The notes below the pieces were generated by a model. It searched no databases, had not been told where the DNA came from, and was given only the letters and a program-made list of their open reading frames with translations. From Hygrocybe punicea (lineage: Eukaryota > Basidiomycota > Agaricomycetes > Agaricales > Hygrophoraceae), in the NCBI GenBank assembly GCA_963556145.1, contig OY744461.1, forward strand, positions 9,434,891 through 9,498,890: a stretch of 64,000 bases of DNA, written 5' to 3'. This document shows, piece by piece, positions 34,786 through 46,200 of this stretch (position 1 is the stretch's first letter; every line of letters starts with the position of its first letter). The translations under genes and the position numbers were made by a program.

Positions 34786-36227
34786 ATGGCCACAGATCCC
34801 ACAGAGACGCTTATGACCGCCATGCTGTCACAGGTGTTGTCGGATGCCACAAGCTTTTATGACCAACCAGGCGTGACACCACCTAAATCCTCTGATGTGG
34901 AGAGGATCAGGTTGAGGTATACAACTAACCTCATCTAAAAAACCCTACAGACATGCTTAGGCTTTGAATTCCACCCCAGACAGAAACTAGTCCACCAGTC
35001 ACTCAGATTGCCCAACGCAATGAATACAGAACAACAATACAACAAGGTCACCAATATTGTTGCACAGGCCCTGCTCAACAACAGTGAGTGGCCAACAACC
35101 AGGCGTGTGCTTATTAATAACATTCATGTGGGCGGTTAGTTAGCATCCAGTTTGATGTTGACAGGTGGGCGGATAAAGTCAAGATGGGTGTAGTCAATGA
35201 AGCTGGGGATGAGATGTCGATGGACCGAAATCTGAATGCTTTCTATCAACAAGAAGCGTTGGGTGAAGTAGACTCGCCTGCTGTCCTCACGGACAAATAC
35301 GGTCGGATTCTCCTCTGGTATCTGCCAGACATTTTGGGTGATCAACTCAAGGTGAGTTCAACCAACGTGCTCAGGCCGCTCTGACCACAGCACAGACCGA
35401 GATCCATGAAGCCATTAAGATTCTCTCACCACTATTAACCAAAGCCATGGCAAACATCCAGGCCAAATTATCACGGCAACAACAACAAGGCCACACTGCC
35501 AAAATTGCCTGGAGGACCTCAGCGTTTCACCCGCCTCTCGTCAACGCTGAATTCCAAACAGGGGTGGTGGATATGTCACCCGAGTGGTTTGCTCAAGCAC
35601 ACTCAGTAAAGTCAACACCAAGGTTACGAGCTTACTAAGGGCTAAAACGAAGCATTTTTCATGCAGACCCTCCAACACCAGAGCAACCCGTCCCTAACCA
35701 TCATCGACCCTACCGTTTTACCATTCTTGCAAAAGATGAAGTCTCTTAACCAACTGCTAGAAGCCATATTGGCCGTCACGACACCTCAATTGCGACGTGC
35801 AGGCATGCAGGCGATGAACCGAATCCAGGATCAGGCGAAACACCCTCATATTTCACATTGGACATCCTCATACTCCGCAATGGCCGTCATTGTCAATCGG
35901 GAAACCAAACGACACCGAGATCCTGGTGGAGGGCCCACATGTTTTGACGCCCTGGTATCTGCCGGAACACATAGTGGTGCCTTCTTGGATGTCCCAGATG
36001 TTGGGCTTAGGCTTAAATACGATCCAGGAACGGTGGTTCTGATTGCTGGAAGACTTCTGTCTCACAGGGTCCAAAGGTGGACGAGGGGGGAGAGAATTTG
36101 CGTGGCATACTTCATGAGGGATGATGTCCACGAGCGATACGATACTCACCGGCCCACATACCCACATATCAGCCACTACCAACCCATGCTCAGCCAGGGG
36201 TTTGCACGCAGGCAAAAGGGAGAGTAG
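34786..36227 (+). pseudogene. TET/JBP-like 2-oxoglutarate Fe(II) dioxygenase gene, damaged
   Basis: The catalytic part is intact in the last exon (35667-36227): 'NRETKRHRDPGGG' carries the H-x-D iron ligands, 'LRLKYDPGTVVLIAGRLLSH' the distal His, and 'GERICVAYFMRD' the 2-oxoglutarate-binding Arg. This pattern matches the fungal TET/JBP family, which oxidises 5-methylcytosine or thymine in nucleic acid. A normal 61 nt intron (35606-35666, GTAAAG...GCAG) precedes it. Upstream the frame is broken by a TAA (about 34936) and by shifts near 35130 and 35350, although each segment still reads as protein ('VLGFEF'-like, 'FDVDRWADKVKMG', 'ANIQAKLSRQQQQ'). The gene is probably inactive as a full protein; a product starting in the second half would keep the catalytic core. 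Iyer and colleagues (2014) reported expansion of this family in basidiomycetes next to KDZ transposons; no KDZ transposase was seen here. Confidence 0.7.
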
Positions 36228-36480
36228 AAGGGAGTTTTCATCCAAGCAACATTAATATCCACCTCAATACATGTCTTACTCCGATTACATAGTGTAGTGC
36301 CGTCTTGTACAGATAACACCCTCGCCATCAATTTAGCTGGTTTATTTGGCTCAACTCTGCAAAAACTGCTGTGTCCCTTCGAACCTAGCGCTTACTAATA
36401 CTAACCATTATCGGAGATTTCGCACTCAGAGATTTCGTACTCAGAGATTTCGCACTCAGACGTCTCAACCTATTACTTCG

Positions 36481-36950
36481 ATGGCAAGGACTCAACAAAA
36501 CGCGAAGAAGTCCAAAGGAGGCAGCTCCAAAGCCCAGCTCAACGCCCTCCAGGTTAAGCTGACTGCTTTGAGTAAACTCCACGGTCTAAGTGCTGTAGGA
36601 ACGGTCGGTCCAGTGATCCCAGCTGATGATGGCCCCTCGACTACTCAAGTTGTAGAGGAAGTTGCGAGTGAGCCGCAACTTCTAATTGAAGGACCTCGGT
36701 ACGGTCCACACGAGGTACGGGTTACCAAGGCTAGGCGTTACGTCAACTGACATCGATCTATTATGACCAGCATCAGTACTGCAGCATGTGCCGCGACTAC
36801 GGACAGCTGAAATACTGCACCGTCTGTGGAGACGGTGTGTGCGTATCGAAAGGAAACCAGCAAACTGGTTGCATCCTGGGTTCCACGGTGAACGAGAAGA
36901 AGGCTTTTATCTGCCCGTCGTGTTTAACTGTCAGGAGGAATAAAATGGAT
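36481..36950 (+). pseudogene. 5' fragment of a Cys-rich (zinc-binding-like) protein gene
   Basis: Exon 1 (36481-36714) encodes a basic N-terminus 'KKSKGGSSKAQLNALQVKL'. A 56 nt intron (GTACGG...CCAG) leads into exon 2 (36771-36950) with 'YCSMCRDYGQLKYCTVCGD' and 'FICPSCL', spaced like a treble-clef or PHD-like zinc finger. Exon 2 ends at a good GTGAGT donor, but no further exon is visible before the minisatellite at 37240, so the gene appears truncated. I cannot name the family. Confidence 0.5.
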
Positions 36951-37239
36951 GTGAGTATTATATATAGTGTTTTGTAAAAGAGTTAGGCTAAGACTAGCGT
37001 TGGGCTTGTGAGAAATGGAAAATGTCACCCACTACGCGTACATTTTTGGCCCTGTGAATGCTGTGTGGTACAGCGGTGGAAACATATGTGCGGGTTGAGC
37101 TTACTCGACCCGCGGAATCAAGCTATAGCATTCTGCAATTTGCCTGTACTTGGATTGCAGGCATCTGCATTCGGTGCATCAAACACACTCAATGAATAGA
37201 AATATATTAAGTATGTCTTTGTATGATACATCTAAGATT

Positions 37240-38540
37240 CCAACAACTCGAGGATGCTCACCCGACAGACATGGCAGCCGCGGGTCGAGCATGCTCGACT
37301 CGCGGACCAATAAGCTGCCACTCCATCATGCTTGACCCACAGAAGCATACATTGGATGCTGCAGACATGAAGCCACAGGTTGAGCATGCTCAACCCACAG
37401 ACCAATAAGCCATGACTCCAGTGTGTTCAACTGGTAGACAGACAAGCTTTGACTCAAGCATACTTGACTGATAGACATACAAGCTGCGACTCAAGCATGC
37501 TCATGCGGCGACTTGAGCATGCTTGACCCACAGACAGACAAGCCGGGACATGTGCGTGCTCAACCAACAGACATACAAGCCACCACTCAAGCATGCTTGA
37601 CATGTGGACAGACAAGTCTTGACTTGAGCGTGCTCAACCTGCGGACAGACAAGCCATGACTTGAGTATGCTCGATCGGCTGACAGACAAGGTATCACTTG
37701 AGGGTGCTCAACCCATGGACCTACAAACCGCGACTCAAGCATGCTTGACATGTGGACAGACAAGCCATGACTTGAGCATGCTCGACCCGTTGACATACAA
37801 GCCATGACTTGAGTGTGCTCATCCCGTGGACATACAAGCCGCAAGTCGAGCATGCTCGACCCGCGGACAGACAAGCCGTGACTTGAGGTGCTCAACCCAT
37901 GGACATACAAGCTGCGACTCAAGCATGCTTGACCTGTGGACAGACAAGCCATGGCTTGAGCATGCTCGACCCGTTGACATACAAGCTGTGACTTGAGTGT
38001 GCTCAACCCACGGACATACAAGCCGCGACTCGAGCATGCTCGACCCGCGCACAGACAAGCCGTGACTTGAGCATGCTTGATTCATGGACAGACAAGCCTT
38101 GACTTGAGTGTGCTCAACCTGCGGACAGACAAGCCATGACTTGAGCGTGCTCAACCTGTGGACAGACAAGCCATGACTTGAGTGTGCTCAACCTGTGGAC
38201 AGACAAGCCATGACTTGAGCGTGCTCAACCTGCAGACAGACAAGCCATGACTTGAGTATGCTCAATCCACACACAGACAAGCTGTGACTTGAGGGTGCTC
38301 AACCCACAGACATACAAGCCGCGACTCAAGCATGCTCGACCTGTTGACAGACAAGCCATGACTTGAGCATGCTCGACCTGTTGACATACAAGCCATGACT
38401 TGAGTGTGCTCATCCTGTGGACATACAAGCCGCGAGTCGAGCATGCTCGACCCGCGGACAGACAAGCAGTGACTTGAACATGATTGATTCACGGACCAAC
38501 ACGCCGCGACTCGAGCATGCTCGACCCGCGGCTCTCAGGT
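37240..38540. repeat. 37 bp minisatellite centred on CGAGCATGCTCG
   Basis: Units carry GACTTGAGCGTGCTCAACC, then GGACAGACAAGCCAT. In the most regular stretch (38115, 38152, 38189) the period is exactly 37 bp; elsewhere units alternate between longer and shorter forms. The core CGAGCATGCTCG is a perfect palindrome, and most variants are CG to TG or CG to CA changes (TGAGCATGCTCA, CAAGCATGCTTG). Open frames on both strands are repeat artefacts. Isolated copies of the core continue to about 38950. Confidence 0.9.
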
Positions 38541-38564
38541 GGATCAGTGGAGATCATTCGTGCG

Positions 38565-38650
38565 GTCATTTTAAGCCGCGGATCATGCAAAACGGACAAG
38601 TATTGAATGAGATATGCACCAAACACTTTGTCTAGTGTTTTGAGCATACC
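38565..38650. repeat. Single-arm copy of the foldback hairpin family
   Basis: CATTTTAAGCCGCGGATCAT, AAAACGGACAAGTATTGA and GAGATATGC match one arm of the hairpin at 53403-53682. The opposite arm is missing apart from TTTTGAGCATACC. It directly abuts the 37 bp minisatellite. Confidence 0.75.
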
Positions 38651-39473
38651 TACCTGTGGCCACTGAGAGTTGATGAAGTCCATATCATATAAACTGACAC
38701 AGAGCCATGCATGGATGGAGGGGCATGGCATTGGACATATTTATGTCTGCAGGTCGAGCATGCTCGAGTCGCGGCTTTTTAGTCTGCAAGTCAAGCATGC
38801 TCGAGTGGCGGCTTCATGTCTGCAATGACCAATGTGTATGTCCATGAGTCGAGCATGCTCAGATGGCGCAGTCCCTTACATTGATTGGCCAAATGAACTC
38901 GAGGTTATGGAGAATCAGCTGGCTGCTGGGTCAAGCATGCTCAGACAGTAGTAGTTGGCAGGATGTTTGCTGGTTATGAAAGGAGGGTGAAGTGCAGGTG
39001 GATGAGGACAACTATATGGAGATGCGAGTCATCTGAAGCAATATGCCCGAGGGAAGACCATGTTGCCATGGAGGGAGTATGCTTGTCCTGTGGGTAACTC
39101 CCGGTGGATCTTCTATCATGGGGCATCACATCACGAAGCAACAGTAAATGACTGTTGCAACTGTGGCAGCCAAGATAATCATAGGTATAATTAAGACAAG
39201 TAACATGAATGTCATAATTGGGTGTGCCGGATTATGTAAGCACATGATCGGCAGCATTGCTGAGTTTCACCAGCATATTTCAAGTTTTTCACACTCATTG
39301 CCACAGATAGAAGCATAAAGACAGCTGAATTGGAGGTTATTGCTTCCAAAAGACACAGGAAATGATGATTACTGAAAGGACAATATCGAGTTTTGTGAGA
39401 GGTTCTGACAATCATCAATATGATGAGCAAACAAATGTCAAGGCAAGCATTTCGTCACATTTTTCTATTAACT
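38651..39473. other. Non-coding stretch with isolated GAGCATGCTC cores
   Basis: GAGCATGCTC cores occur near 38756, 38794, 38858 and 38934, without tandem order. No gene is recognised. Confidence 0.5.
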
Positions 39474-39813
39474 GTAGTAGTATAGTAGATTTTCGAAGCC
39501 GTTAGAAATGAATTCCATACGCTTTTTTCTCGTAGTAGTATAGTAGATTTTCGAAGCCGTTAGAAATGAATTCCATACGCTTTTTTCTCGTAGTAGTATA
39601 GTAGATTTTCGAAGCCGTTAGAAATGAATTCCATACGCTTTTTTCTCGTAGTAGTATAGTAGATTTTCGAAGCCGTTAGAAATGAATTCCATACGCTTTT
39701 TTCTCGTAGTAGTATAGTAGATTTTCGAAGCCGTTAGAAATGAATTCCATACGCTTTTTTCTCGTAGTAGTATAGTAGATTTTCGAAGCCGTTAGAAATG
39801 AATTCCATACGCT
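39474..39813. repeat. Perfect 58 bp tandem repeat, nearly six units
   Basis: Units start GTAGTAGTATAGTAGATTTT at 39474, 39532, 39590, 39648, 39706 and 39764, the last truncated at about 50 bp. I see no difference among units, which implies very recent amplification (or an assembly artefact). The sequence before and after is unique. Confidence 0.95.
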
Positions 39814-41221
39814 GTTATGTGAATGTTTGTTTCACCAAGAATTACCGGAGTTGACTTTGTTCAGGTATCTTCTTGTTGTTCGTGGGTTTTTAATATCTAA
39901 ATAACCTATCAGGAAGGGGTTTGTGGGTATATGTACTATATGAATCAATAGAATGTAATAGTGAGGTCTCTTCAATTAAGAATTGAGACTTTGAGTAGGT
40001 ATGAATAGCAATTGGGTGTGTGATGTACTGAAAATACTAATATTCACTACTAGAATATAAAAATATGAACTAATGAATACTGATAACAATATTCACCAGT
40101 TGAATATGGACAGTTTTGGCTACAGGGCCTATTCAATCAAGAGTATCTCTGGGTATTATAATATCTGACTTAAATCCGAAGCTTCAAACGCACATTGGCT
40201 ACTAGTTCAGGGATATCTTTAATACCTTTTGAATACTCTGTTTTTTGTTTAGGATGAAACCTTAACCTTAGAAGTGTATCTATTTAGGATGAAACCTTAA
40301 CCTTAGAAATGTATCTAGCTGACTAATGCTGACTAATGAATTGATTGAACTGAGTGAACTGGGTGAATTCTCCTTGATGACAAGGGGAACTCAGGGAATG
40401 ATAGAATAAGAGTGAACTAGACTGGATTGCAAGCACTAGCTACTACAATGAGTAACTACTACTACTAAGAGAATGAGGGATCACACTGTGTGAACCCAAC
40501 TGAGAGTGACTACTGAGTGGTGAGGGGGGAAATCCTACTGACTACTGGAATTTGGGGGCCCTATTTATACTGTTGGAGAACAATGGGGGACTGAGAACAA
40601 TGGGAAAGTGAGAACAATAGGACTGAGTCATGAGAACAATGGATGGCATCAAAGAGGCTGTGAACAATGGGCTCTATCTCCATTTGGACTGTTTAGAACA
40701 ATAGACTGCTCAGAACAATAGACCATTGTCTTTATGTAAGCAGAATATCACAATCACTCTCTGATGCATCCTATCTTATCATTATCTTATCATCCTCTTG
40801 TTCACATCTTATCTAATCATTTCCCATTATCTAGCTGAGCCGCTTTTGATCAATACAAGTAAACAAGATTTGTAATCAATCCATTATTGCTAATATAGGT
40901 AACAATGCTAGTTGGGCTTGTCTCCTTGCACGCGCAATACAGAGAAATATATAATAAATACTAATGAGTGGGGGATGTGCCTCTGTGCACCATACATAAA
41001 CGGCTAGGTCTGGGCATTACTAGTGAAGCCATAATAAATGATATAAAGGTAAGCATATATGCTATTTGTGTCTGTTCACTAGCATGCGTAATGTGGAAAG
41101 GCATAGAATGGGTACTAATGAGTGTAGGTGTGCATCCATAGTGTTGCACTTAAATATCTAAGTCCGTGGTCCGATGGTAAACCCATGACATTACACCCAA
41201 AAACACTTGGGGTCATGACAT
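39814..41221. other. Non-coding stretch with short local duplications
   Basis: GATGAAACCTTAACCTTAGAA occurs twice (about 40252 and 40287), GAGAACAATGG-like words repeat around 40568-40640, and TACTAATGAGTG occurs near 40959 and 41113. No gene is recognised. Confidence 0.45.
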
Positions 41222-41503
41222 CCGCACAACACAATTAAATCAACTGTCCCCAGTTGAAACCAAAAGAAAACAACTCTTTAATCTGAGAAGAAGCTTTTAC
41301 ATTATTACTATTCTTTTAACTTCTTCTTCATCTTTCCAAAGAATTCCTCCCAATCTCGTACTCCGCACAACACAATTAAATCAACTGTCCCCAGTTGAAA
41401 CCAAAAGAAAACAACTTTTTAATCTGAGAAGAAGCTTTTACATTATTACTATTCTTATAACTTCTTCTTCATCTTTCCCAAGAATTCCTCCCAATCTTGT
41501 ACA
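41222..41503. repeat. 141 bp tandem duplication over the 3' end of an ORF
   Basis: 41222-41362 and 41363-41503 are nearly identical, starting CCGCACAACACAATTAAAT. The right copy contains the last codons and stop of the minus-strand ORF at 41455-42177; the left copy is a second, non-coding version of that end. Confidence 0.9.
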
Positions 41504-42177
41504 CCAACTCCTTCTGCCTTTAACCGATCCATGTTCTTCTTCGTAGCATTTAGTAGCGCCTTGAGGTGGTACTTAGGGCGAGTGCGCTTCTTTTGTAGCG
41601 GCTTAGGAAGTAATGCCGGAATTGCAGGGCGTTCGAAACGATTGCGGCGAGAGGAAGTTGGGTGGTTACGATTTGTGGAAAATGAAGGAGGCGATTCGAG
41701 CCATTCTCTAAACTCCGGGTCTAAGGGTACAGATTGCGAAGGGACGGTGGCGGGTGGCATAGGAAAGTTGGGAAGACTATCCATGAAAAAGTCGAAATCG
41801 TCTGGCGGCGGACAGTCAACACCTCGTACGTTCACAGATTCGAAATCGATGTATTCGTCAGATTCCGAAGGGGGTAGCGGTGGTGTCTGAGCGGGACTAG
41901 TTGGTTTGGTAAAAAAGTCCGTATCGTATTCGGTGGGAGTATCGAATAAGCGTGATAAATCGAGACGGCGTAGAGGAATATCCATAGATGGAGAAGGTGA
42001 AGGACTGGAGTATGATGTCATAGTATGATATGGATTACGGTATATGGGCGTCTGGTAGTGCTGAAGCGCTGAGCGGAATAGCGGTGCAGTTGATGTAACA
42101 GGAGACGTTAAGGGAAAATATTTGTGGGGGAACCGGAATGGTGGGTCAAGCAATACTAATGTGGGACATTGTGTCAC
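41455..42177 (-). CDS. Proline/Ser-rich hypothetical protein with basic C-terminus
   Basis: An intact 240-codon ORF. The first ~130 residues are rich in Pro, Ser and Asp. The last ~60 are strongly basic ('KKRTRPKYHLKALLNATKK') and end 'WEEFLGKMKKKL'. An internal ATG about 50 codons in ('MTSYSSPSPSPSMDIP') is an alternative start. The DNA is CpG-rich compared with its surroundings. No domain is recognised. It lies downstream of, and on the same strand as, the gypsy element; it could be an independent gene or an accessory ORF, and I cannot decide which. Confidence 0.5.
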   Translation of the reverse strand: MTQCPTLVLLDPPFRFPHKYFPLTSPVTSTAPLFRSALQHYQTPIYRNPYHTMTSYSSPSPSPSMDIPLRRLDLSRLFDTPTEYDTDFFTKPTSPAQTPPLPPSESDEYIDFESVNVRGVDCPPPDDFDFFMDSLPNFPMPPATVPSQSVPLDPEFREWLESPPSFSTNRNHPTSSRRNRFERPAIPALLPKPLQKKRTRPKYHLKALLNATKKNMDRLKAEGVGVQDWEEFLGKMKKKL

Positions 42178-43298
42178 AATAGGTCCCTGTGGGTCCAGAA
42201 CTAAACTAGCCCTGGCCTTGCTATATTGGGATGATGTATTTCAAATTCGATTTAAGGTTGTATGATTGATCAAATCGGGATTTTACCATTCCCTTGGTTC
42301 TTCAGGGTCTTGAAGCTGTATCGGGTACAGATCTGCAATAGTACCAATGCTTATTTGGTCTAGACCGTTTACTCAGGTCACATGAGAAAACATGTGCCGG
42401 TCACGTGTTTTCCAGGGTCATAGCTGTACATTTGCACGATCCGTCTTTTCTTTCCTCTAGTCTGCCACTATGGTTCTGTAGTGCTCCACTCCTTTTTCTT
42501 GCTATGCCACTATGCAATAAATCGTAAAAAAATCTATCCGACGCTATGAATGGTCACTCCATCCTCCCTTCAAGAAAAACTCAAGAAAAACCAAACCGCT
42601 AAGTAACTTCTTATATTTATATTCAATTTTCACCATTACTGAATAATTGGCATGTAGATAAGACGGTCTAAATCTAGCCGTTCCTTACTACTATCTGCTG
42701 CAATCGTTTGACAACGAATTCGTCTGGAGGATGGATGGGCCGGGGGTGATGTTGAGCATCACTCCGTTTCAACTAGGGGCGAGCGCTATATTTTTCGGGT
42801 GGGACTCAGTTGCTGGACTACTGGGAGTGGAGGGTCACCGGTCGTTCGTCCATTTCTTTATCTTTCTATTCATACACCAGTTGTATTTCCTTTTATTCTA
42901 TTTTCTATTTCATTATGTCTTGTCATTTCATTTCGTTTCGTTTCGTTTCGTTTCGTTTCGTTACGTTTCGTTATGTCTTTTATATATATTATCATTGTAT
43001 TCATATAATGGGTCCGTCAACTATTAGATGAGAGGGGTTGTATTATCACTTTGTAGCGTTATATATATTTTCTTTGCATGTCTGACTTTAAAAATGACCA
43101 GCAAATCATAAAACAAATAAAATTTATCCAATCAGTTTAGATAGCATAAAAAAAGGGTGCGTGACGGGAAATCATGTGCATAGGTAAAAATAGCGGCCAA
43201 TAAAAATGCATGGGGCATAGAAAAAGAGGGTGTGCAGCGGGAAATCACATGAGGGATAGGGGTCTTGGATATAACTGAATATTCAGTCACCAAAGGTG
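42178..43298. other. Non-coding stretch with a TTTCG microsatellite
   Basis: 42931-42972 is a run of TTTCG pentamers with one TTACG variant. Near 43150-43255 the word GGGAAATCA(T/C)(G/A)TG occurs twice about 80 bp apart. This is the 3' side of the minus-strand retroelement, but no LTR could be defined. Confidence 0.5.
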
Positions 43299-46200
43299 CT
43301 AGAATATCGGAATCAATGCAGAAAAAGGAAATTCTTGAATGAATGAGTGTGGGGCTATACAATAGCGGTGAGGAATAATGGTATTGTATCTTTTCTGGAG
43401 TAAATCTGCAGATAGTGGCACTGGTAACTGATGAAGATGATATATAGGATAACCATATTTTGACAACTTTAAACCTGCATCAAAGTCATCATTGCCAAGA
43501 CCTGAGGGGTCATTGACTTCTCCTGGTATTTTTACTGAACCAACTGTAATGACACCTGTAATGGAACTGATTGGCGTTGTTTCATAAAGCCACATGTGAC
43601 AGACAGTGGCTGGAACTTGATATTTTCTAAATTCAAAATTCTTTGTGCGTGATGCAATGTGTGCAGCAAATTCTGGCTTGATGGCAAGAATAATATCTGT
43701 GATGTCTCCTGATTTAAGAGATATTAACTGATTTACTGAGCAATCCTCTACTTCAGCAGCTTCATCTTCCTGGTCTGCTATTTCATAAAGGATAGGGTCA
43801 GTTCGATAAATGTATGGTAAAATCCGAAATGCTGCATAATGCTCAGCATGCACAGCACCATCTAATTCTTTTAAAACATAAGTTCCTCTTCTTGTTTGTC
43901 TGACAACTTCATATGGGCCAAGGTAACGAGGGTCTGTCTTGAATTTTCCTATAGTCATCTCCAAACGACTATTATATACTAGAACTAGTTCTCCTGGCTG
44001 ATAATCACGTTTTTGCAATCGTCTATGAAATCTCTGATCAAATTGCAATTTAGATATGAAGCGAGCCTGTTTAAGCACAGCTGCTGCTTTATCAATATCT
44101 TCTTGATGTCTTCCAAGCTGACGTATGCGGAGTGCTAACAAATCTGATGTAGAAAGTCCTGAGCAAAAACCTTCAACCATAAATGTGGCTTCTGTTAGGT
44201 CAAAGGGAAGTATAGGATGAGTGCCATGGAGTAGATAATAAGGTGAGTATCCAGTAACACTGCTGACTGTAATTCGGTCTGCAAATGATGCTAACTCTAC
44301 GTGCTTGTGCCAATTCTTGATTTTTCCAGTCTTATCTTTTTCACAGGACTTGACTATGGCTTCACGTAGAGTAAAATGTCCTCTTTCTATTACACCATTT
44401 GCATGCTTATTGTAGGGTGATATGCGAACCTGAGGAATTCCTAGTCTTCTAAGCAGAGACTCAAATGCTCCTTTGACTTCTCCTCCATTATCAGTAACTA
44501 CATGTTCAATGGCACCATAGCGACAATAGATCTGTTCCCAGAAGAATTTTGCTAAGTTGTGTGAATTGTTTGATCTTAGAGCTTTTACTTCAGTTGCTCC
44601 TGATAAATCATCACGTGCTGCTACAATGAAATGGTAGCCTCCTGAAGGTGGCATAAACATTACATCAATGTATACCTTTTGAAAAATTGCTGTAGGGGTA
44701 GAAATTGTAGGGGAAATTTCGATTTTCTTCAAGCTCCTAATTTGACACTGATGACATGATGAAATGTGGTAATGGACATCTGCTCTGAGATGAGGCCAAA
44801 AAAATCGAAGTTTGACTAAGTCAAACACAGCTTGTTCTCCTTTATGACCTAAGTTTTCATGAGCTTGAGTGAGAATGGCGATTCTTTTCTTTGCATTCAT
44901 AATCACTAATGAAGGCATTTTCTGGCCATTTCTTCTAAACAGTTTATCATCTTTTAAATAAAATTGTCCAGTTTTCTTCAGAAATCTTCTTCTTGCCTGC
45001 AAGGTATCTGTTGAAGGCATTTCCAATGTGGATAAAAAATGTTTTACTTGAATGAGTATCTTGTCCTGTTGTAATTTAATTTCATTATTTGAAAGGAGTG
45101 TGATGGCCTTGTATGGCAATTTGGTAGGGACAGTGAAGCTAAATTTTCTTATTTCATGTGGATCAGGAACATGAACAAGCAAGGCAATATCATCTAGCCA
45201 TGAATCATCATGCTTTTCAATTTCTTCATTATCTGCAAGTTCTCTGCGAGAAAGTGCATCTGGTCCCCTAAACTGGGTTGCAGGTACATGAATAAGTTTG
45301 AAGTCAAATAATAAAATTCCTTGAATCCATCTGTTTATGGCTGCATTAGGTTGTAAATCCGGTTCATTGAGCATGCCTTTTATAAACTTGGCATCTACCT
45401 CTATATGTAAATTCTTTATTCCTATTAAATACAGTCTCCAGTGGCGTAACGCGCGGTATAGTCCATATAACTCCAGTTTTGGCTGTGAATATCTGGATTC
45501 TCTTTCACTCATTGGTATTGAACCATATCTAGCAGGGCGACGATTTCCATTTTCATCTTCTTGTGATAAAATAAAACCGGCAGCAATATGGCTACTGTCT
45601 ACTGATAAATATGTGGGTCTATCTGATGTATAATCAATAGAGCGGAGTGCAGGTGCTGAAGAAACCTTTTCTTTCAATGCCTGGAAAGCTGCTTGTCTTC
45701 TTTCATCCCATATAAACTCTGCTCCTTTATGGAATAACTCTGCTAGTGGCTTGGCTAGTGCAGAATAATTTTCTATCCAAATGCGAACTGTTCCACAGAG
45801 ACCTAGGAAGCCTCTAACATCCTTGGGAGTCTTGAGTGGGGGCCAGTCCAAAACCTTTTGTACTCTACTATCATCAGGACAACGTCCTTCCGGAGTGCAT
45901 TTCTGTCCTACGATCACGACACTTGAGCGGCAAAGTTGTGTCTTCTTAGCTGATATTGTCATTCCTGCACAAGCAAGGCGATGCATAATGCGATGTACAT
46001 CTTGAGCGTGCTCCCAAATAAACCTTCTGATTCCTGGATTTTCTAGTAAAACTTCTGGTCTTCCGTCTTGATCAGGATAAATGGATGAAGGTCCTTTTAT
46101 AGGTAAATCATCAATGAAGCTATTTGCAGTATGAGGGATTTCATCTTGAAGGATGAAGCACATACAACGTTGGAATTCTGCAGGTGAATTTGTGAATCCA

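Noticed and set aside
34916..34950. A 34 nt intron (GTATAC...CTACAG) removing the TAA in the dioxygenase gene
   Set aside because: Removing it shifts the frame into a stop; the downstream sequence is in frame only if the 34 nt stay, so the TAA is a true nonsense codon.
35352..35374. A 23 nt intron (GTGAGT...CTCAG) in the dioxygenase gene
   Set aside because: It would restore the frame but is far shorter than usual fungal introns; a frameshift is the simpler reading.
37501..38492. Cys/Ser-rich repetitive minus-strand ORFs that look like a short-repeat protein
   Set aside because: Direct translation of the 37 bp minisatellite; other frames and the plus strand are open too.
37240..38540. A CRISPR-like array of palindromic repeats with spacers
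   Set aside because: The period is variable, the intervening parts are themselves repeated, there are no cas-like genes, and the genome is eukaryotic.
42731..43031. Aromatic-rich ORFs resembling membrane segments
   Set aside because: They are translations of the TTTCG microsatellite and T-rich flank in three frames.
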